Notes: generated from the sequence alone by a model not told the origin. Counted from the first letter of the stretch, positions 1-10,532 are shown. The stretch: DNA of 64,000 nt from Pelomonas sp963422775 (GCA_963422775.4 CAUJSJ030000052.1:35481-99480), one strand, 5' to 3'. Numbers and translations are program-made.

Positions 1-384
1 CTCGGCGGCTTCGGCATAGGTGTATTCCTCCACAGCGACCAGCAGCATCACCGCGCGCTGGCCCGGCGGCAGCGCCGCAAGCGCCCGCTCCAGGTCCAGC
101 CGCTCGCCGGCCGGCGCGGCGGTATCGGGCCGCTCGGGCTGATCGTCCAGCAGCGCGTGGCCGTCGTCCAGGTGCCAGTCGCGCAGCTGGTTGACATGCA
201 GGTTGTGCATGATGGACAGCAGCCAGGGCCGCAGCGCGGTGCCCGGGCGCCACAGGCTCCATTTCCGGCAGGCGCGCTCCAGCGTGTCCTGCACGAGGTC
301 GTCGGCCCGCGTGGCGTCGCCGGTCAGCAGCCGGGCATACCGGCGCAGGGCCGGGATGTGGGCGAGCAGCTGTTCGACGGCCAT
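1..384 (-). CDS. ECF-type RNA polymerase sigma factor (C-terminus beyond window)
   Basis: Reading the minus strand from the ATG at 384 gives at least 128 residues that run off the window edge. The start MAVEQLLAHIPALRRYARLLTG and the stretch DDLVQDTLERACRKW match sigma-70 region 2, the part that binds core polymerase and the -10 element. LPPGQRAVMLLVAVEEYTY opens region 4, which reads the -35 element. The ATG lies 16 nt after the stop of the lipoprotein gene on the same strand, so the two are probably cotranscribed and the lipoprotein may belong to its regulon or sensing. No anti-sigma gene is visible in the part shown. The family assignment is firm; the ECF subgroup is not determined. Confidence 0.88.
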   Translation of the reverse strand, partial: MAVEQLLAHIPALRRYARLLTGDATRADDLVQDTLERACRKWSLWRPGTALRPWLLSIMHNLHVNQLRDWHLDDGHALLDDQPERPDTAAPAGERLDLERALAALPPGQRAVMLLVAVEEYTYAEAAE

Positions 385-400
385 GGCGGGATGTTGGAAC

Positions 401-775
401 TCAGGGCCGGGCGAGCTGCCAGACCTTGTTGAAGCCGTCGCCGGTGCGGTCGCCAGGCTTCTGGTCTTTCACCCAGAAGTACAGCGGCTTGCCCTTGTAG
501 GCCCACTGCGTCTTGCCGTCGTCACGGGTGATGACGCTCCAGTCGCCGCTCGCGGCAGCCCCCGCGGCGGCGGCCAGCGGCGGCCAGTTGGTGGCGCAGG
601 GGCCGTTGCAGACACTCTTGCCACTGGCGGCGCTGTCCTTGTCGAAGGTGTAGAGCGTCATGCCGTTGGCGCCGACGAGGACGCCATCGGCCACGTTGGC
701 GGGCGCCGGGGGCGCGGAGGCGCAGGCAGCGACGAGCAGCAACGCGGCTGCGGCGAGGAGGAAGCGAAGGTTCAT
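401..775 (-). CDS. small lipoprotein with secreted-repeat domain (COG4315 / Lipoprotein_15 type)
   Basis: A 124-residue protein. MNLRFLL followed by a hydrophobic stretch and LVAAC gives a lipoprotein signal with Cys18 as the lipidated residue. The mature part has the short motifs of this repeat family: GMTLYTFDKD, a CNGPCATNWPPL segment with two cysteines, and KGKPLYFWVKDQKPGDRTGDG. These proteins sit in the envelope and their function is unknown. The ATG at 775 is preferred over the upstream in-frame ATG at 817 because the signal peptide begins there. It precedes the ECF sigma gene by 16 nt, and this pairing is common in proteobacteria. Confidence 0.85.
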   Translation of the reverse strand: MNLRFLLAAAALLLVAACASAPPAPANVADGVLVGANGMTLYTFDKDSAASGKSVCNGPCATNWPPLAAAAGAAASGDWSVITRDDGKTQWAYKGKPLYFWVKDQKPGDRTGDGFNKVWQLARP

Positions 776-849
776 GTCGGGTCTCACGGAAAAGGGAAGT
801 GACATGACGGTAAACACGCGGGGGCGGCCAACTATTCCATGCCGCCAGA

Positions 850-2922
<2,073 letters not shown>

Positions 2923-2924
2923 AC

Positions 2925-5678
2925 TCAGATCCGGCGTCGGCGCGCCACGAAGCCGATGACGCCCAGGCCCGCCAGCAGCAGCGCGTAGCTCTCGGGCTCC
3001 GGCACGGCGGTGGTCACGACGATCTCGCCTGTGGTGTACAGCGCCGAGTAGTCCAGCTTCGTGCCGGCCGCGAGCTGGAAGCCGCTGGCGTCGATGCTGC
3101 TGAACGTGCCGCTCGCCGTGCCCCAGTCGAACAGGTCGAAGCGCTGGCCGGACTGGGCCGTGAAGCCGTTCCAGGAGCTGAGCTTGAGCGTGCCGCCGAA
3201 GGTCAGGCTGCCGGCCACGATGTACTTGTCGAAGCTGCGGTTCTTCAGCGCTTCGTCGGTGCCGCAGGCCAGCGTGCAGGCCGTGGTGCCGCCGATTTCG
3301 GCGAAGTAGGTGTTGCTGTCGCCGAACTCGACATCGCCTTCGTCGGTGCCCAGGCCCGGGGAGGCCCCCACGGCCACGCCGCCCTCGAAGCGCTTGGCGC
3401 CCGATCCCGTGAACTTGGAGCCGGTGCGCTGCTGCACCAGCTCGAAGAAGGTGGCCACGGAGCCGGTGGTGACGCGCAATTCGGCGCCGCTTTGCACGTC
3501 CACCGTGGCGTAGAAGGTGGTGTTGCTGTTGCCCGAGGCCACGATCTGGCTGGCGTTGGTGCTGACGATCGGTGTGTAGACGGCCGAGGTGCCGCCGCTG
3601 AGCAGCATGCGGCCGTTGTTGGTCAGCAGCCCGCCGCGCAGCGTGCCGTAGCCGCTGATGATGCCGGCGACTTCGTTGCTGAGGGTGCGGCCGTTGTTGT
3701 CCAGCGTGCCGCCTGCCAACTGAACCTTGCCGGCGTTGCTCGCCAGGCCCTGGCTGACGAGCAGGGTGGCGCCGCCATTGGCGGCCAGCAGGCCGGCGTT
3801 GGGGCTGACGATGGCGCCGCCGAGCGTCAGCGTGCCGCCTTGCGCGGTGATGCTGCCGATGGGGTCGATGTTGGAGATGTTGTTGTTGATCTTGCCGAAG
3901 CCCTGGATCACGCCGTGGTTGCCGATCTGGCCGCCCGACAGCGTCGCGCTGTTGCTGCCCAGCAGGATCTGGCCACGGTTGACGAAGCTGTTCACGACCT
4001 GCGTCAGACCGGCATCCACCACCAGGCTGCCCTGGTTGAAGAAGCTCGAGGCGATGCTGCCGCTGCCGGTGATGCTGCCCTGCGCGGTGTTGGCGAGCAT
4101 GCCGTTGCCCGCCACGATGCCGTCATTGAGCTTGAGCGCGCCGAGGTTGTTGAGGCCAGCGCCGCTCAGCACGAGCTGGCGGCCGGCCAGCAGATTCCAG
4201 GTGCCGGTGTTGAAGTTGTCGCCCGTGTTGCTGAGCACCAGGTCGCCGCCGGACTGGCTCAGCAGCGCGGCATTGGTGAAGCCGCCCGTGCCGTCGATGC
4301 GGCCATATCCACTCATCGAGGCAACGTTGAACTGAACGCCGGCGCCGCTCAGCGTGCCGCCGGCCAGGGCCAGCGCGCCGAAGTTGGTCAGCCGCGCGGT
4401 GCTCAGCACCGAGCTGCCCCGGCCCACGGTCGTCACGCCCGAGAGGTTCAGGGTGCCGCCCGACAGCTGGCCGCCGGTCAGCGTGAGGCTGGTGGCGTCG
4501 CTGGCGTTGAACATGCCGTCCACCGCCAGGCTCATGCTTTTGCCCAGCGTGAGGTTGTTGGCCAGCAGCCCGCCGTCGGCGAGGCTGGCGTCGCCGCTGA
4601 AATGCAGCAGGCCGCCGGTCCAGGCGAAGGTGCCGGCGTTGCTGGAATCGGCGCTGTTGACCAGGTTCAGCGTGCCGCCGGTCTGGGTGATGACGCCGCC
4701 GGCCTCGGTGATGAGGTAGCCGGCGCTCAAGGTGCCGCCGTTCAGCGTATAGCTGCCCGCCTTGCCCGCCCGCAGCCGGCCCGTGACCTGGTGGGTGGTG
4801 TTGCCCGATTGGGCGAAGCTGCTGCTGCCGCCGCCAACGCCGATATCGACATAGCCGTTGGTGAGGCTGGCCGCGCCGTCGTTGCTATTGAGGATGTAGC
4901 TGCCCTTGCCCCGGCTGTCGTTCTGATAGCCCAGCACCAGCCCGCCCACATTGGCGCTGCCGCCACTCTGGGTGAAGCTGCCGGCACCGAACACGCCAAT
5001 CGTTACCTGACTGCTGACGCTGAAGCTGCCGCCCTTGAGCGTCACGGTGCCGACGGTACTGGGATCGTTGTAGCCCGCGCGGAATTGGCCCAGCACCGTC
5101 GTCGCGCCGGCGCTTTGATTGAAGGCACCGGTGGTGCCGGTATTCCAGCCGATGTCCACATCACCGGCCAAGGCGGCGGTGCCGACGTTGAGCGCGCCGC
5201 CACTCAGGTTGTAGACACCCGAGCCCGCGCCTTGGTAGCCGACGTAGAGCCGGCCGGTCGTGTTCGACCCACCGGACTGGTTGTAGGTGGAGGCCTGCGC
5301 CTGGCTGCTGCCGATGGTCTCGGTCTTGGCGATCATGGCGCTGGCGGCCAGCGATTGGTTGACGGTGGAGCCGTAGTCCAGGCTCAGCGAGTTCAATCCG
5401 GCGCCCGTCATCACCGAGGCGAAGGTCGCGGTCTTGCTCGCTGCGCTCGAGCTGCCGACCACGGCATCGTCGCCATTGACCGGCACCACGCCGTTCGCCC
5501 ACGAGCTGGCAGCGCTCCACAGCGCACCGGGGGTGCCGCTGAAGGTCACCGTGGCCGCCCGCGCCGGGCCGACGGCGCAAACCACCAGGGCCAGGCCGAT
5601 GGCGACCGGCAGGGGCAAACGCCGCAAGGCGAAGGGCGAGGGGCGAGTGAGGCGGGCGGCGCGGCGCAGTGCGTTCAT
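2925..5678 (-). CDS. large beta-repeat PEP-CTERM surface/secreted protein (917 aa)
   Basis: An Arg-rich N-region and hydrophobic core ending GPARA (about residues 1-42) form a signal peptide. The body is Gly/Ser/Asn-rich with many short repeats of the form GxLNxxGGT, SQSGGS and TLxGGxL, typical of a right-handed beta-helix of the autotransporter-associated/PEP-CTERM kind. The C-terminus is VPEPESYALLLAGLGVIGF plus an Arg cluster, the PEP-CTERM signal that exosortase processes (established for the family; no exosortase lies in this window). Residues from about 640 to the end are nearly identical to the neighbouring protein encoded at 5826-9167. It appears to have its own promoter element at 5739-5773. 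The function is probably in matrix or extracellular polymer, but this is inferred. Confidence 0.87.
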   Translation of the reverse strand: MNALRRAARLTRPSPFALRRLPLPVAIGLALVVCAVGPARAATVTFSGTPGALWSAASSWANGVVPVNGDDAVVGSSSAASKTATFASVMTGAGLNSLSLDYGSTVNQSLAASAMIAKTETIGSSQAQASTYNQSGGSNTTGRLYVGYQGAGSGVYNLSGGALNVGTAALAGDVDIGWNTGTTGAFNQSAGATTVLGQFRAGYNDPSTVGTVTLKGGSFSVSSQVTIGVFGAGSFTQSGGSANVGGLVLGYQNDSRGKGSYILNSNDGAASLTNGYVDIGVGGGSSSFAQSGNTTHQVTGRLRAGKAGSYTLNGGTLSAGYLITEAGGVITQTGGTLNLVNSADSSNAGTFAWTGGLLHFSGDASLADGGLLANNLTLGKSMSLAVDGMFNASDATSLTLTGGQLSGGTLNLSGVTTVGRGSSVLSTARLTNFGALALAGGTLSGAGVQFNVASMSGYGRIDGTGGFTNAALLSQSGGDLVLSNTGDNFNTGTWNLLAGRQLVLSGAGLNNLGALKLNDGIVAGNGMLANTAQGSITGSGSIASSFFNQGSLVVDAGLTQVVNSFVNRGQILLGSNSATLSGGQIGNHGVIQGFGKINNNISNIDPIGSITAQGGTLTLGGAIVSPNAGLLAANGGATLLVSQGLASNAGKVQLAGGTLDNNGRTLSNEVAGIISGYGTLRGGLLTNNGRMLLSGGTSAVYTPIVSTNASQIVASGNSNTTFYATVDVQSGAELRVTTGSVATFFELVQQRTGSKFTGSGAKRFEGGVAVGASPGLGTDEGDVEFGDSNTYFAEIGGTTACTLACGTDEALKNRSFDKYIVAGSLTFGGTLKLSSWNGFTAQSGQRFDLFDWGTASGTFSSIDASGFQLAAGTKLDYSALYTTGEIVVTTAVPEPESYALLLAGLGVIGFVARRRRI
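2940..3760. repeat. direct repeat copy 1: 3' part of PEP-CTERM gene
   Basis: This segment matches 5850-6670 at a constant offset of 2910 nt. Counting by hand I find about 26 mismatches in roughly 810 nt (near 97% identity). Beyond 3760 the similarity falls sharply to that of ordinary paralogues. Both copies are in the same orientation and encode the same reading frame. Confidence 0.9.
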
Positions 5679-5738
5679 GGCGAGATCCTGTGATGGGTCA
5701 GATGAGATGGGCAGCCACGCTTTCAGGCCTGCCTGTTG

Positions 5739-5773
5739 GTTAGAACGAATCCGCCGGGCGATCGCGACAAGCC
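5739..5773 (-). promoter_or_regulatory. shared PEP-CTERM upstream element, copy A
   Basis: In the sense of the downstream gene (minus strand) it contains TGTCGCGATCG, 11 nt, then CGTTCTA. Copy B at 10498-10532 has the same two blocks with the same spacing; 29 of 35 positions agree. The proximal edge is about 60 nt upstream of the ATG at 5678. Read as TGTCGC-N16-CGTT it has the geometry of an ECF-sigma promoter. Its role is inferred. Confidence 0.6.
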
Positions 5774-5774
5774 C

Positions 5775-5794
5775 TCACCCCCTTGGATGGGTGA
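5775..5794 (-). terminator. possible weak hairpin after the 1113-aa PEP-CTERM gene
   Basis: TCACCC and GGGTGA form a perfect 6-bp stem with an 8-nt loop, 31 nt downstream of the stop at 5826 on the minus strand. No T-tract follows, so this is only a candidate terminator. It sits directly upstream of element copy A. Confidence 0.3.
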
Positions 5795-5825
5795 TGGACG
5801 CGAGCCGCCGGGGCGGGTCGCGTGT

Positions 5826-8800
5826 TCAGCCGCGGGGCTGGGCGCGTCGCCGCGCCACGAAGCCGATGACCCCCAGGCCCGCCAGCAGCAGCGCGTAGCT
5901 CTCGGGCTCGGGCACGGCCGTGGTCACGACGATCTCGCCCGTGGTGTACAGGGCCGAGTAGTCCAGCTTCGTGCCGGCCGCGAGCTGCAAGCCGCTGGCG
6001 TCGATGCTGCTGAACGTGCCGCTCGCCGTGCCCCAGTCGAACAGGTCGAAGCGCTGGCCGGACTGGGCCGTGAAGCCGTTCCAGGAGCTGAGCTTGAGCG
6101 TGCCGCCGAAGGTCAGGCTGCCGGCCACGATGTACTTGTCGAAGCTGCGGTTCTTCAGCGCCTCGTCGGTGCCGCAGGCCAGCGTGCAGGCCGAGGTGCC
6201 GCCGATTTCGGCGAAGTAGGTGTTGCTGTCGCCGAACTCGACATCGCCTTCGTCGGTGCCCAGGCCCGGGGAGGCCCCCACGGCCACGCCGCCCTCAAAG
6301 CGCTTGGCGCCAGAACCCGTGAACTTGGACCCGGTGCGCTGCTGCACCAGCTCGAAGAAGGTGGCCACCGAGCCGGTGGACACGCGCAGCTCGGCGCCGC
6401 TTTGCACGTCCACCGTGGCGTAGAAGGTGGTGTTGCTGTTGCCCGAGGCCACAATCTGGCTGGCGTTGGTGCTGACGATCGGGGTGTAGACGGCCGAGGT
6501 GCCGCCGCTGAGCAGCACGCGGCCGTTGTTGGTCAGCAGCCCGCCGCGCAGCGTGCCGTAGCCGCTGATGATGCCGGCCACCTCGTTGCTGAGGGTGCGG
6601 CCGTTGTTGTCCAGCGTGCCGCCTGCCAGCTGCACCTTGCCGGCGTTGCTGGCCAGGCCCTGGCTGATGAGCAGCTTGGCACCGGTGCCCGCCGCCAGGA
6701 TGCCGCCGTTGGGGCTGACGATCAGCCCGCTGAGCGTCAGCGTGCCGCCCTGGGCCTCGATGACGCCGATGGGGTCGACGTTGGAGATGTTGCTGGTGAT
6801 CTTGCCCAGGCCCTGGATCAGGCCGTGGTTGCCGACCTGCCCGCCGGCCAGCGTGGCGGCGTTGGAACCCAGCAGGATCTGGCCGCGATTGGTGAAGCTT
6901 GGGTCGATCTGCAAGCGACCGGCGTCCACCACCAGGCTGCCCTGGTTGAAGAAGCCCGAGGCGATGCGCCCGCTGCCGCTGATGGTGCCGTCCGCCTGGT
7001 TGACGAGCACGCCGGCGCCGACGACGTTGCCGCCGTTGAGCGCCAGCGTGCCGCCGTTGTTCAGGTCGGCGTTCAGGGTCAGCGAACGCCCGGCCTGCAT
7101 CTCCCAGGTGCCGGTGTTGAGATTGGTGCCGGTGTTGCTCAGCACGAAGGCGCCATCGCCCTGGCGCAGCAGGCCGCTGTTGACGAAGCCGCCCGTGCCG
7201 GCGATGACGCCGTAGCCGCTCACCAGGCCTGAGCTTTCGAGGCGGCCGACGCTGCTGATCGTGCCGCCCGCCAGTTGCAGGCTGCCGCTGACGAGTCCGC
7301 CCGCAGCGCCGACGCTGAGCTGGCTGAAGCTGCCGATGGCCAGGTCCCCGGCCACCGCCAGGCCCAGGGCATTCGCCTGGCCGCCGTTGAGGCTGAGGTC
7401 GTCGCCGGACAGGATTTGCAGCGTGTCGGCAACGTTGATGTTCACCATGCCCAGCCCGGTGCTGTGCGCCAGCAGGCCGTTGCCCGTGGTGGCCGCACCG
7501 AGGAAGTTGACGGTGCCCGAGTTCCAGTTCACCTGGCCCTGGTTGATCGTCCAGCCGGCGTTGAGCGTGCCGCCGTCGAGGTTGAGCACGCCGCCCTTCC
7601 AGATCAGGAGCTGGCCCGCGGCGTTGAGGGTGGCCCCCGTGCCCAGGGTGACCGTCCCCGTGCCGGTGCTGCTGCCGATGACGAACTGGCCCGTGACGTT
7701 CAAGGCTGTGCCCGTGCCGCTCAGGTTGACCAGCGCCGCGCTGCCGCTGGTTTCACCGAAGTTGACCTTGTCGGCGTTGATCACGCCGCCCTCGGCGAGG
7801 GTCAGCGTGCCGCTGTCCACGCGCAGATCGCCCGCCGACTGCCAGCGCGAACCCGAGCCCGTCACCAGGGCGGTGCTGGTGCCGGCGTCGCCCACCGTAC
7901 CGAGGTTGGCGCCGGTGGTGCTGAGCAGACCGCCCTGCTCGACGCTCAGGAAACCTTCGCCCTGATTGCCGATCTGCAGCTTGCCGGTGGCCGTCCAGCT
8001 GGCCTGCGCGCCCGTGACCTTGGCCAGGCCGGCGCTGCCGGCCTGATTGCCCAGCGTGGCGCCCACGCTGTTCAGCTTGGCGCCAGCCTCCACCCGCACG
8101 CTGCCCACGCCCGTATCGCCCACCGTCAGGTTGCCGCTGCTCGCCCAGCTGGAGCCGGTGCCCTTGAGCACCACCAGGCCGTCGCCACCCAAAGACCTGC
8201 CAATGAAGCTGTCGACGCTGGAGAGCAGGCCGCCGTTCTGCACGGTGAGCGTGCCCGTGCCGGCGCGGCCCACCTCCAGATTGCCGCTGACCGCCAGTTT
8301 TGACGCTGCACCGTCGATCAGCACCGTGCCCTGGCCGCCGTAGTTCATACCGATGAAGGCTTGAGCGCTGCTCGCCTGACCCGACAGGATGTTCAGGTTG
8401 CCCGTTCCTGCGAAGCCCACGATCAGATTGCCCACCGGAGTGAGCCTGGCATCGGCGTCCGTGAGATTCACCGTGCCACTGCTGCCATATTGCTCGCCGA
8501 GCAGCACCTCCGGCGCCGCCAGGGAACTCTGGATTCCAAGGGTCAAGGTGCCGGTGCCGGTGGTGCCCACCTTGGTGGTGACATTGCCGACATTCACCAT
8601 CGTGACCCCGGCTTTCAGGTTCAACGAATAGTTCAGGTCGCCCGTATTGTTGACCTGCACACCCTTCAGCGCGGTCGGGCCGCCATCCCAGGTTTGGTCA
8701 CCCTGAGCGTCGATGCGGAATTTGAAAATCTGCTTTTTGCCGCTGGCATTGACAATCCCCCCCGAGAGACCAATCGCCCCGCCGCCGCTGTCCATTTCGA

Positions 8801-9167
8801 AAGTCGTGGCAGCGGCGCTGATGCCGAAGGTGATATTGTCGAAACCATTCCCAGTGGGCACGCCATAAATCGTCGCAGGCACGTTGCTATTGAAAAGGAC
8901 GGACGAATGTTCTGCTGGCGCCAGGTTGACTATTGTGCAGTTGGGTGTGCCGACGCATGGAGTACTCCAATTCTTCCCATTGCCCCAAGTGGCGTTACCC
9001 CCGACACCCGTCCAAGTAAAGGTCGTCGCACCTGCGCCGCTCGGCGCCAGGAATCCGGCCGCCAAGGCTGCCGCCAGCGCCATACTCAGCGGCAAACGCC
9101 GGGGTGCCCGGGCGATACCGCGAAGGGCAGCCACACGGATGGTCGAATCGATGCAATGCTTGTTCAT
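5826..9167 (-). CDS. large T5SS/PEP-CTERM-repeat secreted protein (1113 aa)
   Basis: The N-terminus has an Arg-rich segment and hydrophobic stretch ending GAGA (about residues 1-47). The mature start reads TFTWTGVGGNATWGNGKNW, a common opening of these proteins. The first half contains repeated units such as NLTVGDTGVGSVRVEAGAKL and LQIGNQGEGFLSVEQGGLL, resembling the T5SS/PEP-CTERM-associated repeat (TIGR04393 type). The second half changes to GGTLxNxG beta-helix repeats, and the last ~270 residues nearly equal those of the 917-aa neighbour. It ends VPEPESYALLLAGLGVIGF and an Arg cluster, then AQPRG. Only 38 nt separate it from the upstream gene at 9206-10441, so the two are probably one transcript. 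Surface display or release through exosortase is inferred. Confidence 0.87.
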   Translation of the reverse strand: MNKHCIDSTIRVAALRGIARAPRRLPLSMALAAALAAGFLAPSGAGATTFTWTGVGGNATWGNGKNWSTPCVGTPNCTIVNLAPAEHSSVLFNSNVPATIYGVPTGNGFDNITFGISAAATTFEMDSGGGAIGLSGGIVNASGKKQIFKFRIDAQGDQTWDGGPTALKGVQVNNTGDLNYSLNLKAGVTMVNVGNVTTKVGTTGTGTLTLGIQSSLAAPEVLLGEQYGSSGTVNLTDADARLTPVGNLIVGFAGTGNLNILSGQASSAQAFIGMNYGGQGTVLIDGAASKLAVSGNLEVGRAGTGTLTVQNGGLLSSVDSFIGRSLGGDGLVVLKGTGSSWASSGNLTVGDTGVGSVRVEAGAKLNSVGATLGNQAGSAGLAKVTGAQASWTATGKLQIGNQGEGFLSVEQGGLLSTTGANLGTVGDAGTSTALVTGSGSRWQSAGDLRVDSGTLTLAEGGVINADKVNFGETSGSAALVNLSGTGTALNVTGQFVIGSSTGTGTVTLGTGATLNAAGQLLIWKGGVLNLDGGTLNAGWTINQGQVNWNSGTVNFLGAATTGNGLLAHSTGLGMVNINVADTLQILSGDDLSLNGGQANALGLAVAGDLAIGSFSQLSVGAAGGLVSGSLQLAGGTISSVGRLESSGLVSGYGVIAGTGGFVNSGLLRQGDGAFVLSNTGTNLNTGTWEMQAGRSLTLNADLNNGGTLALNGGNVVGAGVLVNQADGTISGSGRIASGFFNQGSLVVDAGRLQIDPSFTNRGQILLGSNAATLAGGQVGNHGLIQGLGKITSNISNVDPIGVIEAQGGTLTLSGLIVSPNGGILAAGTGAKLLISQGLASNAGKVQLAGGTLDNNGRTLSNEVAGIISGYGTLRGGLLTNNGRVLLSGGTSAVYTPIVSTNASQIVASGNSNTTFYATVDVQSGAELRVSTGSVATFFELVQQRTGSKFTGSGAKRFEGGVAVGASPGLGTDEGDVEFGDSNTYFAEIGGTSACTLACGTDEALKNRSFDKYIVAGSLTFGGTLKLSSWNGFTAQSGQRFDLFDWGTASGTFSSIDASGLQLAAGTKLDYSALYTTGEIVVTTAVPEPESYALLLAGLGVIGFVARRRAQPRG
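5850..6670. repeat. direct repeat copy 2: 3' part of PEP-CTERM gene
   Basis: Partner of the segment at 2940-3760 (same orientation, about 97% identical by hand count). Only four residue changes appear in about 270 encoded residues, apart from the extreme C-terminal tail. Confidence 0.9.
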
Positions 9168-9205
9168 GTCAATCCCTGTGTGTCGTAGTTTGGTCGTGGT
9201 TTGGA

Positions 9206-10441
9206 TTAGTTACTGGGGACGGTGTATGAAAAGGTGTTCACAACCCAGGAGTACCCCCCGGTCAGGCTCGCCTGAACCCCTGCCCCCACCCCCGTTCCGG
9301 CCGTGATGCCGGGAATGGCGTTCTGCGCGCCGCGCATGCCATTGGCCACACTCCAGGTGATGCTGCCGTCAACGACAGTCGCCGCGCCGAGCAGGCCGAC
9401 GTAACCGCCGCTTTGTTGATCCACCGACCCGGGGCTCCATTGCAGCCCCACGCCTGCCCCGGCGATGAAGGCATAGCCGACCGAGCCACCGACGCTGGCG
9501 ACCACGGCAAACTTCATCTTGCCGCTATCGAGCTTGCAGTTGTGGACCAGGCCGATGGAGCCATCGACCCCGCCGACATAGGCGCCGCCCACGCCGGCAT
9601 AAATACCGCCGGAGGAGTTGGTGAAATTCGACGGGAAATTCGAGGTCTGCGTCCCGGGCGCCCAGCCGGTGCCGCACAACATGCCATATTTGCCCGAGAG
9701 ACGGAGCATGGTGCTGCCCACGTCATTGATCTGATCTGCCGACAACGTCTTGGTGCTGGAGACCACGCTCAGGACCCGTTTCATGTCGTTCAAGTCATCC
9801 GTGGCCGCGGAGGCCCTGAAGGCGTCGACGGTCTTTTTCAGCGACGGGCCGAGGTTGTTGTTCGACATGGCGACTTTGGCGGCCTGCTGGAACAGTTTCA
9901 AAGTCAGGGCATCCAGCGCGCTATTCACGACGGCGAGGGTCTGGTCGTAGCCGCTCTTGATTTGCCCGATGGAGCTGCCGTAAGTGGCCTGCGCCGTCGA
10001 GGCAATTTGCGTAAAGGCCGCCGAGAAATCCGGGCTGATGCCGGGCGCGCGGAAATAGGTATCGCGGGTGGTATCCCAGGCGCCCTTGTAGCTGCAGATA
10101 CCGCAGACATCCATTTGATAGTTGGCGCGGCAATTGCCGTAATACAGCGCCAGGCAGCGGTGCGGGTGGCCACTGCTTTTTGTTAGATACGGGGGCTCGG
10201 TATAGGTGGTCGAGCCCCGGTAATGGCAGAACCCCGGCACGCTGGGCGAGTAGCCGCTCGGGCAGTCCTGCATGCAGGCCGCCGCCGTGCAGGTGTAGCC
10301 CGCACGCGGCGGGTTGTAGCAAAGCCCGCCCTGCTCGACCTTGCCGGCCGGGCAGGACAGGGCCAGCGCCGAGCCCGACAGGGCCAGCAGCGCGATGCAG
10401 GCCGCGGCACGGCGCAGCGCGGAAAACAGTGAGTTCTTCAT
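9206..10441 (-). CDS. secreted protein of unknown function, Cys-rich N-terminus (411 aa)
   Basis: I do not recognise the family. MKNSLFSALRRAAACIALLAL and GSALA form a clear signal peptide (about 27 residues). Residues 28-125 hold many cysteines in short patterns (CPAGKVEQGGLCYNPP, CTAAACMQDCPSGYSP, CLALYYGNCRANYQMDVCGICSY), suggesting a disulfide-bonded module. A helical middle follows (about 130-250), then a Gly-rich C-terminal part (AGVGGAYVGG, AFIAGAGVGLQWSPGS, GTGVGAGVQASLTGGYSW) that looks like beta strands and ends in aromatic VVNTFSYTVPSN. The ATG at 10441 is chosen because the signal peptide starts there; a longer in-frame ORF extends upstream. It is the first gene of the unit that continues into the 1113-aa PEP-CTERM gene, so it may be an export or assembly partner (inference). 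Confidence 0.75.
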   Translation of the reverse strand: MKNSLFSALRRAAACIALLALSGSALALSCPAGKVEQGGLCYNPPRAGYTCTAAACMQDCPSGYSPSVPGFCHYRGSTTYTEPPYLTKSSGHPHRCLALYYGNCRANYQMDVCGICSYKGAWDTTRDTYFRAPGISPDFSAAFTQIASTAQATYGSSIGQIKSGYDQTLAVVNSALDALTLKLFQQAAKVAMSNNNLGPSLKKTVDAFRASAATDDLNDMKRVLSVVSSTKTLSADQINDVGSTMLRLSGKYGMLCGTGWAPGTQTSNFPSNFTNSSGGIYAGVGGAYVGGVDGSIGLVHNCKLDSGKMKFAVVASVGGSVGYAFIAGAGVGLQWSPGSVDQQSGGYVGLLGAATVVDGSITWSVANGMRGAQNAIPGITAGTGVGAGVQASLTGGYSWVVNTFSYTVPSN

Positions 10442-10497
10442 GAGAGCACCTGGGGTTGATTCAGGGACGGCGGCCTCTGATCGAGGCTTCCTACCTG

Positions 10498-10532
10498 GGT
10501 AGAACGCATTCGGCGGCCGATCGCGACAGGCC
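10498..10532 (-). promoter_or_regulatory. shared PEP-CTERM upstream element, copy B
   Basis: Sense strand (minus): TGTCGCGATCG, 11 nt, CGTTCTA, as in copy A at 5739-5773. It lies 57 nt upstream of the ATG at 10441. The conservation of both blocks, their spacing and their distance to the start codon, in non-coding DNA, supports a promoter or operator. An ECF-type -35/-10 reading (TGTCGC-N16-CGTT) is my inference. Confidence 0.6.

Noticed and set aside
5679..5738. Sigma-54 promoter expected from known PEP-CTERM control
   Set aside because: No GG-N10-GC element of acceptable quality was found between element A and the start codon.
3492..7232. Long plus-strand open frames opposite the two PEP-CTERM genes
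   Set aside because: Ala/Gly/Gln/Val-rich shadow translations of repetitive genes; the minus-strand frames have signal peptides and PEP-CTERM tails.
2925..9167. Repeat-rich DNA considered as a CRISPR or tandem satellite array
   Set aside because: Repeats are degenerate, protein-level beta-repeat units within one frame; there are no constant-length direct repeats with unique spacers.
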